Below, one piece after another: positions 14,799-24,803 of a DNA stretch of 64,000 nt (the first letter of the stretch is position 1; each line of letters begins with the position of its first letter). Under the pieces are notes generated by a model. The model was not told the DNA's origin and did no database searches. It saw only the letters and a program-made list of their open reading frames with translations. Origin of the DNA: Mesobacterium_A sp034670065 (GTDB lineage: Bacteria; Pseudomonadota; Alphaproteobacteria; Rhodobacterales; Rhodobacteraceae); contig JAXMOG010000003.1 in the NCBI GenBank assembly GCA_034670065.1, forward strand, positions 310,001 to 374,000. The letters run 5' to 3'. The position numbers and the translations under genes were made by a program.

Positions 14799-16889
14799 TC
14801 ACCCAACGCCCATCAATCGCACAGCCTCATCGCGCCGCATAAACCAAAGCAACAAACGAGCCGCTTTTCCGCGCGGCGTTTCCAGTTTTGGGTCGTCCGA
14901 CAGAAGTTTTCGGGCATCTGATTGTGCGATGTCCATCAGGTCTGCCTGACGTTCCAAATCGGCAACCTGAAAACGCGGCAAGCCTGACTGGGCCGTCCCC
15001 ATCACATCTCCGGCCCCGCGCATTTTCAGATCGACTTCAGCAATTCGGAAACCGTCCTCTGTCTCGCGCAATGTCGTCAAACGTTTGCGCGCGCCTTCGT
15101 TCAGCGGGGGCTGGTACAGCATCAAACATGTCGATGCCGCATCGCTCCGCCCTACCCGTCCGCGCAATTGGTGTAGCTGCGCCAGACCGTAGTGCTCCGC
15201 CCGCTCAATCACCATGATTGTGGCGTTAGGAACGTTAACACCCACTTCAATAACTGTGGTTGCCACCAGAACCTTCAAATCGTTGGCGGCAAATCGGGCA
15301 ATCGCGTCGTCCTTTTCCGCTCCCGGCATTTGTCCGTGCACCAGACCGACGGCGTCTTCACCCAAAGCGGCCCGCAAATGCGCAAACCGCGCCGTTGCAG
15401 CGGTCAAATCCACCGCCTCGCTTTCTTCCACCAACGGGCACACCCAATAGGCCTGCCGGCCTTCGGAAACAGCCTTGCGCAAATGATCGACAACCGCGTC
15501 CAACTGCTCCAACGACATGATCGCTGTTTTGATTGGCTGGCGGCCAGCGGGCTTTTCATCCAAAACTGAGACGTCCATGTCGCCGTATTGCGCCAAAGAC
15601 AAAGACCGAGGGATTGGCGTCGCCGTCATCACCAGAACATCAACAGAGTCCCCCTTGGCCCCCAGTTCCAAGCGTTGCCGCACACCGAACCGATGCTGTT
15701 CATCCACAACAGCCAATCTAAGATTTTGAAAAAACACATCTTTCTGAAAAACAGCATGCGTGCCCAGCAGGATATCGATTTTTCCGGCGGCAAGTTCCGC
15801 CAATTTTCGCTGCCGTTCCGCCCCTTTGTCACGCCCCGTTAACAGCGCCACACGCACCCCAACGATTTCCGCCAAAGGCGCCAGACTTTCCATATGCTGT
15901 CGCGCAAGTATTTCGGTGGGTGCCATCATCACACCCTGGCCGCCAGACTCCACAGCGATCAACAACGCGACAAACGCCACCAGCGTTTTGCCCGCACCAA
16001 CGTCCCCTTGCAGCAAACGATTCATTCGCTGCGCTGCCGCCATGTCATTGGCGATTTCATCAAACGCTCGAAGCTGCGCCCCTGTCGGACGATACGGCAG
16101 CGCCGCCAATAATCTGCGCCGCAAATCACCATCCCCAACCGTTGGATGACCCTTGACCGATTTTCGACGCGCCCGGATCAACGCCAAAGTCAGTTGGTGC
16201 GCAAAAAACTCATCATACGCAAGCCTTTGGCGCGCGGGAAAATCTGGGGAAATCGAGGCCAAACTCTGCGGGTGATGACAAGCGGCCAATGCGCTGTGCC
16301 AACTGGGCCACCCGGCCTGCGCGACCTGGATCTGATCTGCCCATTCGGGAAAGTCCGGCGCATGCCGCAAAGCACCATCAACGGCTTTGGACATTGTTTT
16401 TTGCGTCACACCCGCTGTCAGCGGGTAAACCGGTTCGAACTCTGGCAGACTTCCCACCTCATCCAACGGCAACACATGATCCGGATGAACGATCTGCACA
16501 ATCCCATCAAACATCTCGGCCTTGCCAGAAATCAACCGGTCCTGCCCTGTCGGCAACAGGCGCTGCACAAAATCGCCACGCGCATGAAAGAAGACCACCT
16601 GAAAACTGGTTCGCGCGTCCTGCACCGTCACACGATACGGCCCCCCTTTTCGCGCAGCAGGAGTATGCTGTCCGATTGTCACCCGCACCGTAATCGTTCC
16701 CGGCAAATCAGCGTCCAGAACACTGTCCAGCGGCCGTCGATCGATGCAGGAATGCGGCAAGGTTAACAACAGATCACGCGGAGCAGTGACCCCCAATTGT
16801 TCAAACGCGCGCGCGGTTTTCGGGCCAACGCCCGGTAGCGTTGTCAGGTCCGCAAAAAGCGGAAAAAGGGGCTCTGGCCGCCCTGTCAT
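14799..16889 (-). CDS. recG: ATP-dependent DNA helicase RecG
   Basis: Branch-migration helicase for stalled forks and Holliday junctions. It has 696 residues from ATG 16889. An N-terminal wedge/OB region with helix-hairpin-like TTLPGVGPKTARAFEQLG precedes Walker A LLQGDVGAGKTLVA, the DEQH box (VVDEQHRFGVRQR), motif III VMTATPIPRSL, and motif VI HQLRGRVGRSD. The start codon overlaps the ligA stop (ATGA), showing translational coupling; a longer GTG-type extension to 16913 lies inside ligA and is less likely. Confidence 0.96.
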   Translation of the reverse strand: MTGRPEPLFPLFADLTTLPGVGPKTARAFEQLGVTAPRDLLLTLPHSCIDRRPLDSVLDADLPGTITVRVTIGQHTPAARKGGPYRVTVQDARTSFQVVFFHARGDFVQRLLPTGQDRLISGKAEMFDGIVQIVHPDHVLPLDEVGSLPEFEPVYPLTAGVTQKTMSKAVDGALRHAPDFPEWADQIQVAQAGWPSWHSALAACHHPQSLASISPDFPARQRLAYDEFFAHQLTLALIRARRKSVKGHPTVGDGDLRRRLLAALPYRPTGAQLRAFDEIANDMAAAQRMNRLLQGDVGAGKTLVAFVALLIAVESGGQGVMMAPTEILARQHMESLAPLAEIVGVRVALLTGRDKGAERQRKLAELAAGKIDILLGTHAVFQKDVFFQNLRLAVVDEQHRFGVRQRLELGAKGDSVDVLVMTATPIPRSLSLAQYGDMDVSVLDEKPAGRQPIKTAIMSLEQLDAVVDHLRKAVSEGRQAYWVCPLVEESEAVDLTAATARFAHLRAALGEDAVGLVHGQMPGAEKDDAIARFAANDLKVLVATTVIEVGVNVPNATIMVIERAEHYGLAQLHQLRGRVGRSDAASTCLMLYQPPLNEGARKRLTTLRETEDGFRIAEVDLKMRGAGDVMGTAQSGLPRFQVADLERQADLMDIAQSDARKLLSDDPKLETPRGKAARLLLWFMRRDEAVRLMGVG

Positions 16890-19003
16890 GCGGAGCCGAT
16901 CAGGGCCAACCACCCCGCCTCATCGTAGATTTCGATCCCCAGTTCACGGGCTTTTTTCTCTTTCGAACCCGCGCCCGGCCCTGCGACAACGATGTCAGTT
17001 TTGGCGGAGACTGAGCCGGATACCTTCGCCCCCAACGCCTCGGCAGTGGCTTTTGCCTCAGCGCGCGACATCTGTTCCAAAGACCCGGTAAAGACCACGG
17101 TCTTGCCTGCGACTGGGCTGTTGTCTGTCTTGGGCTGCTCGGCAGGCTGTATCTCAAGCTGGTCAACCAATTCACTCAACGACGCGCGCTCTGTGTCTTG
17201 GGTCAAAGTTGTCACCAAAGAAGAGGCCATAACCTCGCCAATACCATCAATCCCGATCAGTGCGTCCCACGCAGGCCCGCTGTGCGCAGCGGCGTCATCA
17301 ACCGCAGCTCGCAACGCATCCCAAGTGCTGTAGTGCCGCGCCAGCATATTGGAGGCCACCTCCCCGACATGGCGAATACCCAAGGCAAAAATGAACCGCC
17401 CCAACCCGATTTTACGCCGTTCATCAATGGCATCAAACAGGTTTTGGGCAGATTTATCGCCCCATCCTTCCCGGTTTTTTAACTGTTGAAAGCCACCGCC
17501 ATAGTTTTGCTTGAGGCGAAAAATATCAGCTGGAGACGCGATCCAGCCATCACGATAAAACTGCTCCACCTGTTTTGCGCCGAGACCTTCGATATCAAAG
17601 GCCGAACGACTGACAAAATGCTTCAACTTTTCCACGGCTTGCGCCGGGCATCCCATGCCACCGGTACAACGACGAATGGCATCCCCTTCTTCGCGAACCG
17701 CATCGGACTGACATTCTGGGCAAACCGTGGGAAATTGATACGCAACAGCGGTCTCGGGCCGACGAGACAGATCCACATCCGCGATTTTCGGAATGACATC
17801 GCCCGCCCGATAGACCTGAACCCAGTCCCCCTCGCGAATATCACGTCCGCCGCGGATCTCTTCTCCTTTGGAGTCACGCCCGGATATGTAGTCTTCGTTG
17901 TGCAATGTCGCGTTGGATACGACCACACCGCCCACCGTAACTGGGGTCAGCCGGGCAACCGGGCTTAACGCACCGGTGCGGCCCACCTGAATTTCGATCT
18001 TTTCCAACTTGGTCCAGGCCAGCTCAGCCGGAAATTTATGCGCAATGGCCCATCGAGGCGTGGTTGACCGAAAGCCCAACCGCTGCTGATAGCCCAGGTC
18101 ATCCACCTTGTAGACGACCCCATCAACATCATATCCCAACTCGGCGCGATCAGCTTCGATCTGCCGATAATGCGTCAACATTTCCTCTACGCCGCCGCAT
18201 CGTTTGGTCAGGTCGTTGGTTTGAAATCCAAACGCCCGCAACTGGTCAATTGCACCATTTTGTGTATCAGAAAGAGGCGCGGACAATTCTCCCCAGGCAT
18301 AGGCAAAAAACCTCAGCGGCCTAGACTTGGTGATTTCGGAATCCAATTGACGTAAGGACCCCGCAGCTGCATTTCGTGGATTGGCGAAGGCCTTTCCGCC
18401 ACGTTCTGCCTGGCGCGCGTTCAGTGCAGCAAAATCAGCGTGGCTCATGTAGACTTCGCCACGCACTTCCAACAGGTCGGGAGCGTTGTGCAATCGTTGA
18501 GGAATATCCTGGATCGTCAGCGCATTGGCGGTGACGTTCTCTCCGGTTTCGCCATCACCTCGCGTTGCAGCCTGTACCAGAACCCCGCCTTCATACCGCA
18601 GGCTCAGCGATAGACCGTCAATCTTGGGCTCTGCGGTGAACGCCAGTTTGTCCGCGCCAGACAATCCCAAATAGCGTCGGACACGTTGATCAAAATCAGC
18701 AATATCCGCGTCTTCAAACGCATTGGACAACGACATCATTCGCTGAGCATGCGCAACCTTGGAAAAACCCTCTGCCGGGGCTGCACCGACTTGCTCGCTG
18801 GGGCTGTCCGTGCGTTTCAGTTCGGGAAACGCATCTTCAATCAGACGATTGCGTGCTTTTAGAGCATCATATTCGGCGTCTGTAATTTCGGGCGTATCAT
18901 CGGTGTGATACGCCGTGTTGGCAGCTGCAAGTATCGTGGCCAGCCTTGCCAGCTCCGCCTCAGCTTCCAGCGACGTTAAATCCGCAACTGGTTTATCAGC
19001 CAT
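16886..19003 (-). CDS. ligA: NAD-dependent DNA ligase
   Basis: Seals nicks in replication and repair using NAD+. It has 705 residues. The adenylation domain has the active-site lysine in AEPKIDGLSLSLRYEGG and RGDGETGENVT. An OB-fold, a four-cysteine zinc finger (CPEC...C...CP around 430-455), helix-hairpin-helix repeats (IDGIGEVMA) and a C-terminal BRCT domain (VFTGSLEQMSRAEAKATAE) follow in the usual order. The start is ATG 19003; an in-frame TTG at 19027 is possible but lacks support. It lies 74 bases after ctrA on the same strand, and recG follows with overlap. Confidence 0.97.
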   Translation of the reverse strand: MADKPVADLTSLEAEAELARLATILAAANTAYHTDDTPEITDAEYDALKARNRLIEDAFPELKRTDSPSEQVGAAPAEGFSKVAHAQRMMSLSNAFEDADIADFDQRVRRYLGLSGADKLAFTAEPKIDGLSLSLRYEGGVLVQAATRGDGETGENVTANALTIQDIPQRLHNAPDLLEVRGEVYMSHADFAALNARQAERGGKAFANPRNAAAGSLRQLDSEITKSRPLRFFAYAWGELSAPLSDTQNGAIDQLRAFGFQTNDLTKRCGGVEEMLTHYRQIEADRAELGYDVDGVVYKVDDLGYQQRLGFRSTTPRWAIAHKFPAELAWTKLEKIEIQVGRTGALSPVARLTPVTVGGVVVSNATLHNEDYISGRDSKGEEIRGGRDIREGDWVQVYRAGDVIPKIADVDLSRRPETAVAYQFPTVCPECQSDAVREEGDAIRRCTGGMGCPAQAVEKLKHFVSRSAFDIEGLGAKQVEQFYRDGWIASPADIFRLKQNYGGGFQQLKNREGWGDKSAQNLFDAIDERRKIGLGRFIFALGIRHVGEVASNMLARHYSTWDALRAAVDDAAAHSGPAWDALIGIDGIGEVMASSLVTTLTQDTERASLSELVDQLEIQPAEQPKTDNSPVAGKTVVFTGSLEQMSRAEAKATAEALGAKVSGSVSAKTDIVVAGPGAGSKEKKARELGIEIYDEAGWLALIGSA

Positions 19004-19077
19004 GTCATCCACCCACCCGGTCAGCAATGCGCAAAGTGATAGGGCGGCGGCTCAATAACGTCCAGCGGCAGGTTGCG

Positions 19078-19797
19078 CTAAATCACGGATGCGACAGGCG
19101 CGTCGAACTCACCAACTTGCGGAGATGGATCTCGCAAAACGTATCCACGGCCCCAAACTGTTTCAATATGACTGTCGGTGCCTGTCGCCTCACTCAACTT
19201 TTTTCGCAACTTGCAGATGAAGACATCAATGATCTTCAGTTCCGGCTCGTCCATCCCGCCATATAGGTGGTTCAGGAACATCTCTTTGGTCAGCGTGGTG
19301 CCTTTGCGCAGGCTCAAAAGCTCCAACATCTGATATTCCTTGCCTGTCAGATGAACCGGCTTACCGTCAACATCCACCGTTTTCGCGTCCAGATTCACGG
19401 CGACCTTTCCCGTGCGGATAATCGATTGCGAATGGCCTTTTGACCGGCGAATAATTGCGTGGATTCGGGCCACCAGCTCTTCTCGATGGAACGGTTTCGT
19501 CAGGTAGTCATCCGCCCCAAAACCGAACCCCTTCAGCTTGCTTTCTGTGTTGTCTTCCCCAGACAAAATAAGGATTGGCGTATCCACACGGGCCAGTCGC
19601 AACTGGCGCAACACTTCATAGCCGGTCATGTCTGGCAGGTTCAGATCCAGCAGAACCAGATCATAGTCGTACAGCTTGGCAAGATCGATGCCTTCTTCCC
19701 CAAGATCGGTCGCATAAACATTGAGGTTTGCGTTCGTCAGCATCATCTCAATGCTCTTGGATGTTGTTGGGTCGTCTTCAACCAGCAGTACGCGCAT
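19078..19797 (-). CDS. ctrA: cell-cycle response regulator CtrA
   Basis: OmpR-type two-component regulator, the alphaproteobacterial master regulator which in Rhodobacterales mainly controls motility, gene-transfer agent and related functions. It has 239 residues. The receiver domain has acidic residues in LLVEDDPTT, phospho-acceptor D51 in VLLDLNLPDM and the conserved lysine in YLTKPFHREEL. The winged-helix domain contains LTGKEYQMLELLSLRKGTTL and TVWGRGYVLRDP. The C-terminus ends hydrophobic, as in CtrA proteins degraded by ClpXP. GGAGG lies six bases before the ATG. A near-consensus CtrA site lies 56 bases upstream, pointing to autoregulation, and a SciP-like gene precedes it. Confidence 0.97.
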   Translation of the reverse strand: MRVLLVEDDPTTSKSIEMMLTNANLNVYATDLGEEGIDLAKLYDYDLVLLDLNLPDMTGYEVLRQLRLARVDTPILILSGEDNTESKLKGFGFGADDYLTKPFHREELVARIHAIIRRSKGHSQSIIRTGKVAVNLDAKTVDVDGKPVHLTGKEYQMLELLSLRKGTTLTKEMFLNHLYGGMDEPELKIIDVFICKLRKKLSEATGTDSHIETVWGRGYVLRDPSPQVGEFDAPVASVI

Positions 19798-19852
19798 AGT
19801 ATCCCTCCTTGTTTTTGATCCGATTGTCTTCACGCACCCTGAACACAATTAG

Positions 19853-19867
19853 TTAATTGGGGGTTAC
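19853..19867. promoter_or_regulatory. candidate CtrA binding site in the ctrA promoter
   Basis: TTAA-N7-TTAC matches the full CtrA site TTAA-N7-TTAA at seven of eight defined positions. It lies in the 97-base gap between the SciP-like gene and ctrA. Confidence 0.55.
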
Positions 19868-19894
19868 TTTATCTGCTCATCAGAACGACGCAAC

Positions 19895-20182
19895 CTAAAG
19901 TTGATTTTTGGATCGAAGCTTTTGTATTGCCGTCGCTTTTAAACCTTCGGGCCCATGCAGCGCTGCTGCTCGTATCCATTCGCTCAACTCATCATCACTA
20001 AGCGCATATGTGGCCTTTGCATCTTCGCGCGTGATCAATCCATATAGTATGCCACGCACCACTGCGGCCTTTCGTGACGCGACCCATCGCCGTGTCTTCG
20101 GATCGGGAAGATCCGCCTGTGTCAGAACCGTGCCATCCGGCAGCTTTACGGCGCGCGGGCCACTAGATTTTTTCAGGTACAT
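19895..20182 (-). CDS. sciP: SciP-like CtrA inhibitory protein (DUF1153)
   Basis: 95-residue DUF1153 protein. In Caulobacter, SciP binds CtrA at promoters and blocks recruitment of RNA polymerase. The family core is clear: LPDGTVLTQADLPDPKTRRW followed by a basic helix (VASRKAAVVRGI), then ITREDAKATYALSDDELSEW (helix-turn-helix-like) and HGPEGLKATAIQ. It lies directly upstream of ctrA on the same strand with a 97-base gap, which makes the functional link strong. An N-terminal MYLKKSSGPRA extension is present relative to the Caulobacter protein. Confidence 0.88.
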   Translation of the reverse strand: MYLKKSSGPRAVKLPDGTVLTQADLPDPKTRRWVASRKAAVVRGILYGLITREDAKATYALSDDELSEWIRAAALHGPEGLKATAIQKLRSKNQL

Positions 20183-20303
20183 ACTCTCACCTCAAACCGA
20201 GACGTCCGAGGTTTTCGCCATAGGCGTTTAAAGAGCTATGAAACCGGACCTTGAGAGTGGCTTGCATTTTCATATATTCCGCAAGGAACAAAGGACTCAT
20301 CTC

Positions 20304-21443
20304 ATGCCCCTCGACACGTCACCATTGAATTCACTTGGGTTTGCAAAACCTCCCGCCGAAACGCGGGTGGTCGTTGCGATGTCTGGTGGTGTGGATAGCT
20401 CTGTTGTCGCCGCGCAACTGGCCGAAGAAGGCTATGATGTGGTGGGCGTCACCTTGCAGCTGTATGATCACGGGGCCGCTTTGGCGAAAAAGGGCGCCTG
20501 CTGTGCTGGCATCGATATTCATGATGCGCGGCGCGTGGCAGAAACCATGGGGTTTCCGCATTATGTCCTTGATTACGAAAACATATTCCGTGACGCCGTC
20601 ATCGACGAATTCGCTGAAAGCTACCTGGGCGGTGCAACACCTGTGCCCTGCATCCGCTGCAATGAGCGGGTGAAGTTCAAGGATCTGTTGCAAACCGCCA
20701 AGGAACTGGACGCGGATTGCATGGCAACCGGACATTACATTCAGCGCAAAACCGGTGCCAACGGGGCAGAGCTGCACAGTGCCGCTGACGCATCCCGTGA
20801 TCAGAGCTATTTCTTATTTTCGACAACTCCAGAACAGTTGGATTTTCTGCGTTTTCCGTTGGGCCATCTGCCTTCCAAAGACGCGACTCGTGCTCTTGCG
20901 GCCAAATACGGGCTGGACGTAGCGCATAAACCCGACAGTCAGGACATTTGTTTTGTACCCAATGGCGACTATGCCAGCGTGATCGAAAAGCTGCGTCCGG
21001 GTGCTGCGGAACCTGGAGAGATCGTGCATGCCGATGGCCGCGTTCTGGGCACTCATAAAGGGGTGATCCACTATACCATTGGGCAACGGCGGGGCCTGGG
21101 CATTGGTGGGTTGGCTGATCCGCTGTACGTGGTACGGCTGGATGTGGACAACAAACGCGTTGTCGTAGGCCCGAAAGAGCTGCTGGCGACACGCACAATT
21201 CCCGTGCGCGAAATTAACTGGCTGGGCGATGCACCTATGATGTCACGCGCCGAATGGCCGCTTGCGGTCAAGGTCCGCTCTACGCGCCCCCCGCGCGAAG
21301 CAATTCTGCGACCTTTGTCAGAAACCACTGCCGAAGTGGAACTCTTGACCCCCGAAGAAGGGGTGTCGCCGGGCCAGGCATGCGTATTTTATGACCCCGA
21401 AAGTACACGCATATTCGGCGGCGGCTGGATCTGGCGTGGCTAA
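20304..21443 (+). CDS. mnmA: tRNA-specific 2-thiouridylase MnmA
   Basis: Inserts sulfur at C2 of the wobble uridine of tRNA(Lys/Glu/Gln). It has 379 residues from ATG 20304 with AAGGA upstream. The PP-loop is VAMSGGVDSSVVAAQL (about 25-40). The first catalytic cysteine is in PCIRCNERVKF and the second in DSQDICFVPNG. The central GHYIQRK and C-terminal beta-barrel regions are intact. It is divergent from sciP. Confidence 0.96.
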   Translation: MPLDTSPLNSLGFAKPPAETRVVVAMSGGVDSSVVAAQLAEEGYDVVGVTLQLYDHGAALAKKGACCAGIDIHDARRVAETMGFPHYVLDYENIFRDAVIDEFAESYLGGATPVPCIRCNERVKFKDLLQTAKELDADCMATGHYIQRKTGANGAELHSAADASRDQSYFLFSTTPEQLDFLRFPLGHLPSKDATRALAAKYGLDVAHKPDSQDICFVPNGDYASVIEKLRPGAAEPGEIVHADGRVLGTHKGVIHYTIGQRRGLGIGGLADPLYVVRLDVDNKRVVVGPKELLATRTIPVREINWLGDAPMMSRAEWPLAVKVRSTRPPREAILRPLSETTAEVELLTPEEGVSPGQACVFYDPESTRIFGGGWIWRG

Positions 21444-21548
21444 TCCAATGCATATTCCCGGTTCCATTCGGGGGTAAGCGGTTGGTTGCAGTGGCTGCCT
21501 AGGGCTTCTAACGTGCAGGGAAATTCCGGATGCCCTGCAGGAGCCCCC

Positions 21549-24101
21549 ATGAAAGACGCCGCGCCAAGCACGATTTATCTGAAAGATTACAAACCCTTCG
21601 GCTATATTCCGGAAAAGGTTGATCTGACATTCAAGCTGCATCCAACGCAAACCCGCGTGGTCAGCCGTATCACCTTTGCGCCCAATCCTGATCAAAGCGC
21701 GGACCGCAGTTTTTTCCTGCACGGTGAAGAGTTAACGCTGATCTGGGCCAAGATTGACGGCGCGGCAGTGACCCCGACAGTCACTGATGACGGGCTACGT
21801 TGCGATGTCCCCGATGGCTCCTTCGTTTGGGAAGCTGAAGTTGAGATCGCGCCAGCCAAAAACACCGCTCTTGAGGGGCTGTATATGTCGGGCGGGATGT
21901 ATTGCACCCAGTGTGAGGCCGAAGGTTTCCGCAAGATCACTTATTACCCGGACCGTCCCGACGTCATGTCTGTGTTTTCTGTTCGTATTGAAGGTGAAGA
22001 ACCTGTTTTGTTGTCCAACGGCAACCCGCAGGCCGCTGGCGAAGGGTGGGCGGAATGGACAGACCCCTGGCCAAAACCCGCATATTTGTTCGCCTTGGTG
22101 GCTGGGAATCTGGTCAGCGTTCAAGACACGTTCACCACGGCCTCTGGCAATCAGGTTCAGCTGGCGATCTATGTCCGACCGGGCGACGAAAACAAATGTG
22201 CCTTTGGTCTCGAGGCGCTCAAAAAGTCGATGCGCTGGGATGAAGAGGTTTATGGCCGCGAATACGACTTGGACTTTTTCAACATTGTTGCCGTAGATGA
22301 CTTCAATATGGGCGCAATGGAAAACAAAGGCTTGAACATTTTCAACTCAAGCTGTGTTTTGGCCAGCCCCGAAACGTCGACCGATGGGAACTTCGAAAGG
22401 ATCGAAACAATCATCGCGCATGAGTATTTTCACAACTGGACGGGCAACAGAATTACCTGTCGGGACTGGTTTCAGCTGTGCCTGAAAGAAGGTTTGACGG
22501 TTTTCCGCGACCAACAGTTCACCGCAGACATGCGATCGGCCCCGGTCAAGCGCATTTCTGACGTGCTGTCTCTGCGCGGCCGACAATTTCCCGAAGACCA
22601 AGGCCCCCTGTCCCACCCAGTGCGGCCCGAAAGCTTTCAAGAGATCAACAACTTCTACACAGCAACGGTTTATGAAAAAGGCGCCGAGGTGATCGGAATG
22701 CTAAAAACCCTTGTCGGACAAGAGAGTTACGACAAGGCGTTGGCCCTGTATTTTGATCGCCATGACGGCCAAGCTTGTACGATTGAAGATTGGCTAACAG
22801 TGTTCGAAGACGCCACAGGCCGGGATTTAACCCAATTCAAACGCTGGTATTCGCAGCCTGGAACTCCGCGTCTTTCGGTAAAAGAGTCATGGGATGAAGG
22901 TACTTACACCCTGACCTTTACGCAAAACACACCACCAACACCCGGACAATCCGAAAAGGCGCCACAGGTTTTGCCTATCGCCGTTGGCCTGTTAAATCCG
23001 AACGGCGACGAAGTTGTGCCTACGACAATCCTTGAGATGACAGAGGAAGAGCAATCCTTTTCCTTCAACGACTTATCGCACAAACCTGTTCCGTCTCTTC
23101 TGCGCGGCTTTTCCGCGCCGGTTGTTCTGGACCGCAACAGTTCTGCCCAAGAACGGGCCTTTCTGCTGGCGCACGACACCGATACCTTTAACCGCTGGGA
23201 AGCCAACCGCGAACTGGCACGCACCTGTCTGCTAGAAATGGTCGAAACCGGCGCAGCCCCGGATGACACTTGGCTGGATGGGCTGGAACAAGTTCTGCGA
23301 AATTCCGAACTGGACCCGGCCTATCGCGCCCTGATGCTGGCTGGCCCGTCACAATCGGAATTGGCGCAAGCCCTGCACGAAAAGGGCGTCACCCCCAACC
23401 CAGATGCCATTTGGCAGGCCGCAGATACACTTGCAGACCACAAAGCACAGCGCTGGAGCGCTTTGCTGCCTGATCTGGCAAAAGCCTGTTCCGTCTCTGC
23501 ACCCTTTTCGCCCGAAGCAGATCAGGCGGGAAAACGCAGCTTGGGGGCCGCCGTTCTGTCTATGCAAACCCGATTGGATGGCGGGGCTGCCGCGCGTGCG
23601 CAATTTGCCAGCGCAGACAATATGACCCTGCAATTGTCGGCCCTGTCCTGTCTGGTTCACGCCGATGCGGCAGATCAGGAACTTGCCCAATTCGAAGCGC
23701 AATGGCGCGATGATCGCTTGGTAATGGACAAATGGTTTGGCTTGCAGATCGCCGCCTGTCCACCGGAAAAAGCAGCAAACATTGCCCAAAAGATAACGCA
23801 GCACTCTGATTTTGAATGGAAAAACCCAAACAGGTTCCGCGCGGTCTTTGGCTCTTTGTCCATGAATCACGCCGGATTTCACCGCGCGGATGGGGCGGCC
23901 TATGATTTGATGGCAGATTGGCTGATCCGGTTGGACGCCCTTAATCCACAAACGACCGCGCGCATGTGCGCTGCTTTCCAAACCTGGAAACGCTACGACG
24001 CGGGTCGGCAGGACAAGATGCAAGCAGCACTGCAGCGCATCGCCGACAAACCCGGCCTGTCCCGCGATACAACCGAAATGGTTAGCCGTATCTTGTCATA
24101 A
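21549..24101 (+). CDS. pepN: aminopeptidase N (M1 family)
   Basis: Cytosolic zinc aminopeptidase of 850 residues from ATG 21549. The substrate-binding GAMEN motif is in DDFNMGAMENKGLNIF, and the zinc site HEYFHNW continues with LKEGLTVFRDQQF, giving HExxH-18-E. The C-terminal helical half is typical of the E. coli PepN branch. GGAGC precedes the start codon. It follows mnmA by 105 bases on the same strand. Confidence 0.96.
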   Translation: MKDAAPSTIYLKDYKPFGYIPEKVDLTFKLHPTQTRVVSRITFAPNPDQSADRSFFLHGEELTLIWAKIDGAAVTPTVTDDGLRCDVPDGSFVWEAEVEIAPAKNTALEGLYMSGGMYCTQCEAEGFRKITYYPDRPDVMSVFSVRIEGEEPVLLSNGNPQAAGEGWAEWTDPWPKPAYLFALVAGNLVSVQDTFTTASGNQVQLAIYVRPGDENKCAFGLEALKKSMRWDEEVYGREYDLDFFNIVAVDDFNMGAMENKGLNIFNSSCVLASPETSTDGNFERIETIIAHEYFHNWTGNRITCRDWFQLCLKEGLTVFRDQQFTADMRSAPVKRISDVLSLRGRQFPEDQGPLSHPVRPESFQEINNFYTATVYEKGAEVIGMLKTLVGQESYDKALALYFDRHDGQACTIEDWLTVFEDATGRDLTQFKRWYSQPGTPRLSVKESWDEGTYTLTFTQNTPPTPGQSEKAPQVLPIAVGLLNPNGDEVVPTTILEMTEEEQSFSFNDLSHKPVPSLLRGFSAPVVLDRNSSAQERAFLLAHDTDTFNRWEANRELARTCLLEMVETGAAPDDTWLDGLEQVLRNSELDPAYRALMLAGPSQSELAQALHEKGVTPNPDAIWQAADTLADHKAQRWSALLPDLAKACSVSAPFSPEADQAGKRSLGAAVLSMQTRLDGGAAARAQFASADNMTLQLSALSCLVHADAADQELAQFEAQWRDDRLVMDKWFGLQIAACPPEKAANIAQKITQHSDFEWKNPNRFRAVFGSLSMNHAGFHRADGAAYDLMADWLIRLDALNPQTTARMCAAFQTWKRYDAGRQDKMQAALQRIADKPGLSRDTTEMVSRILS

Positions 24102-24143
24102 TACTGGTGGCGGGTGTGCACCTGTGCGCCCGCCACTACAACA

Positions 24144-24803
24144 TCAGTACGGGCGCAGTTTTGGACGCAAAGACCGAACCGGCAGGCGGCAATATGGCTG
24201 TGCCAGCATCCACGTCTGCATATCTGTACGTTTTCGCGCGCTGTGAAACGGCCCCCAATCGGCGGCCACACCGCGCATGTTCTGGCTGATCACCTGGTCG
24301 CGTGGCACGGTCACTGACAAAATGCGCAAAGCACAAGACAAGTTGGCCGGCCCTGACAACAGCGCCTGACCGGAGGTTGCGGTGCAGCCGTAAAACCGCG
24401 CCGTTGCAGGCAAAATCTGCGTCAAACCATACCATCGTCCATTCCCGCCGACCGCTGTTGGCCGCCATGTGCTTTCGTGTTTTGCCAAAGTGGACAACAG
24501 CCCAACCCAAAACGCTTGGCGCCCTGCAGTATCTGCCGCTTCATAGGCCGGACACCAATGTGCGATGTCTTTTGGTACGGTGTTTGGCAGTTTACTGGCG
24601 TGTCCCCGCAATGCGGCCAGGGCTGCACGGGTCCAGAGCGCGCCGCTTGGCAGATGATCCCACCGCGCCGCGATAGTGGCGTCTGGCCTTGCTTTTGGCC
24701 GCAACGAGACTTCCGGCGCTGAATGCTCCGCGCGGGCCTGTGCCCATTCTGTGGGCAGTGCAAGCCAGGATATACCCAACAAAAAGGCGATCAGTATACG
24801 CAT
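24144..24803 (-). CDS. lytic transglycosylase-like periplasmic protein
   Basis: Probable peptidoglycan-cleaving enzyme. It has 219 residues with an N-terminal signal peptide (ILIAFLLGISWLALP then AQA-RAEH). The SLT-type core has the putative catalytic glutamate in LAKHESTWRP (about residue 113) and the conserved GLTQILPATA block about 15 residues later, then NLSCALRI. Cysteines in WCPAY, YGCTA, LSCAL and PYCRL may form disulfides. It is convergent with pepN. Confidence 0.78.
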   Translation of the reverse strand: MRILIAFLLGISWLALPTEWAQARAEHSAPEVSLRPKARPDATIAARWDHLPSGALWTRAALAALRGHASKLPNTVPKDIAHWCPAYEAADTAGRQAFWVGLLSTLAKHESTWRPTAVGGNGRWYGLTQILPATARFYGCTATSGQALLSGPANLSCALRILSVTVPRDQVISQNMRGVAADWGPFHSARKRTDMQTWMLAQPYCRLPVRSLRPKLRPY

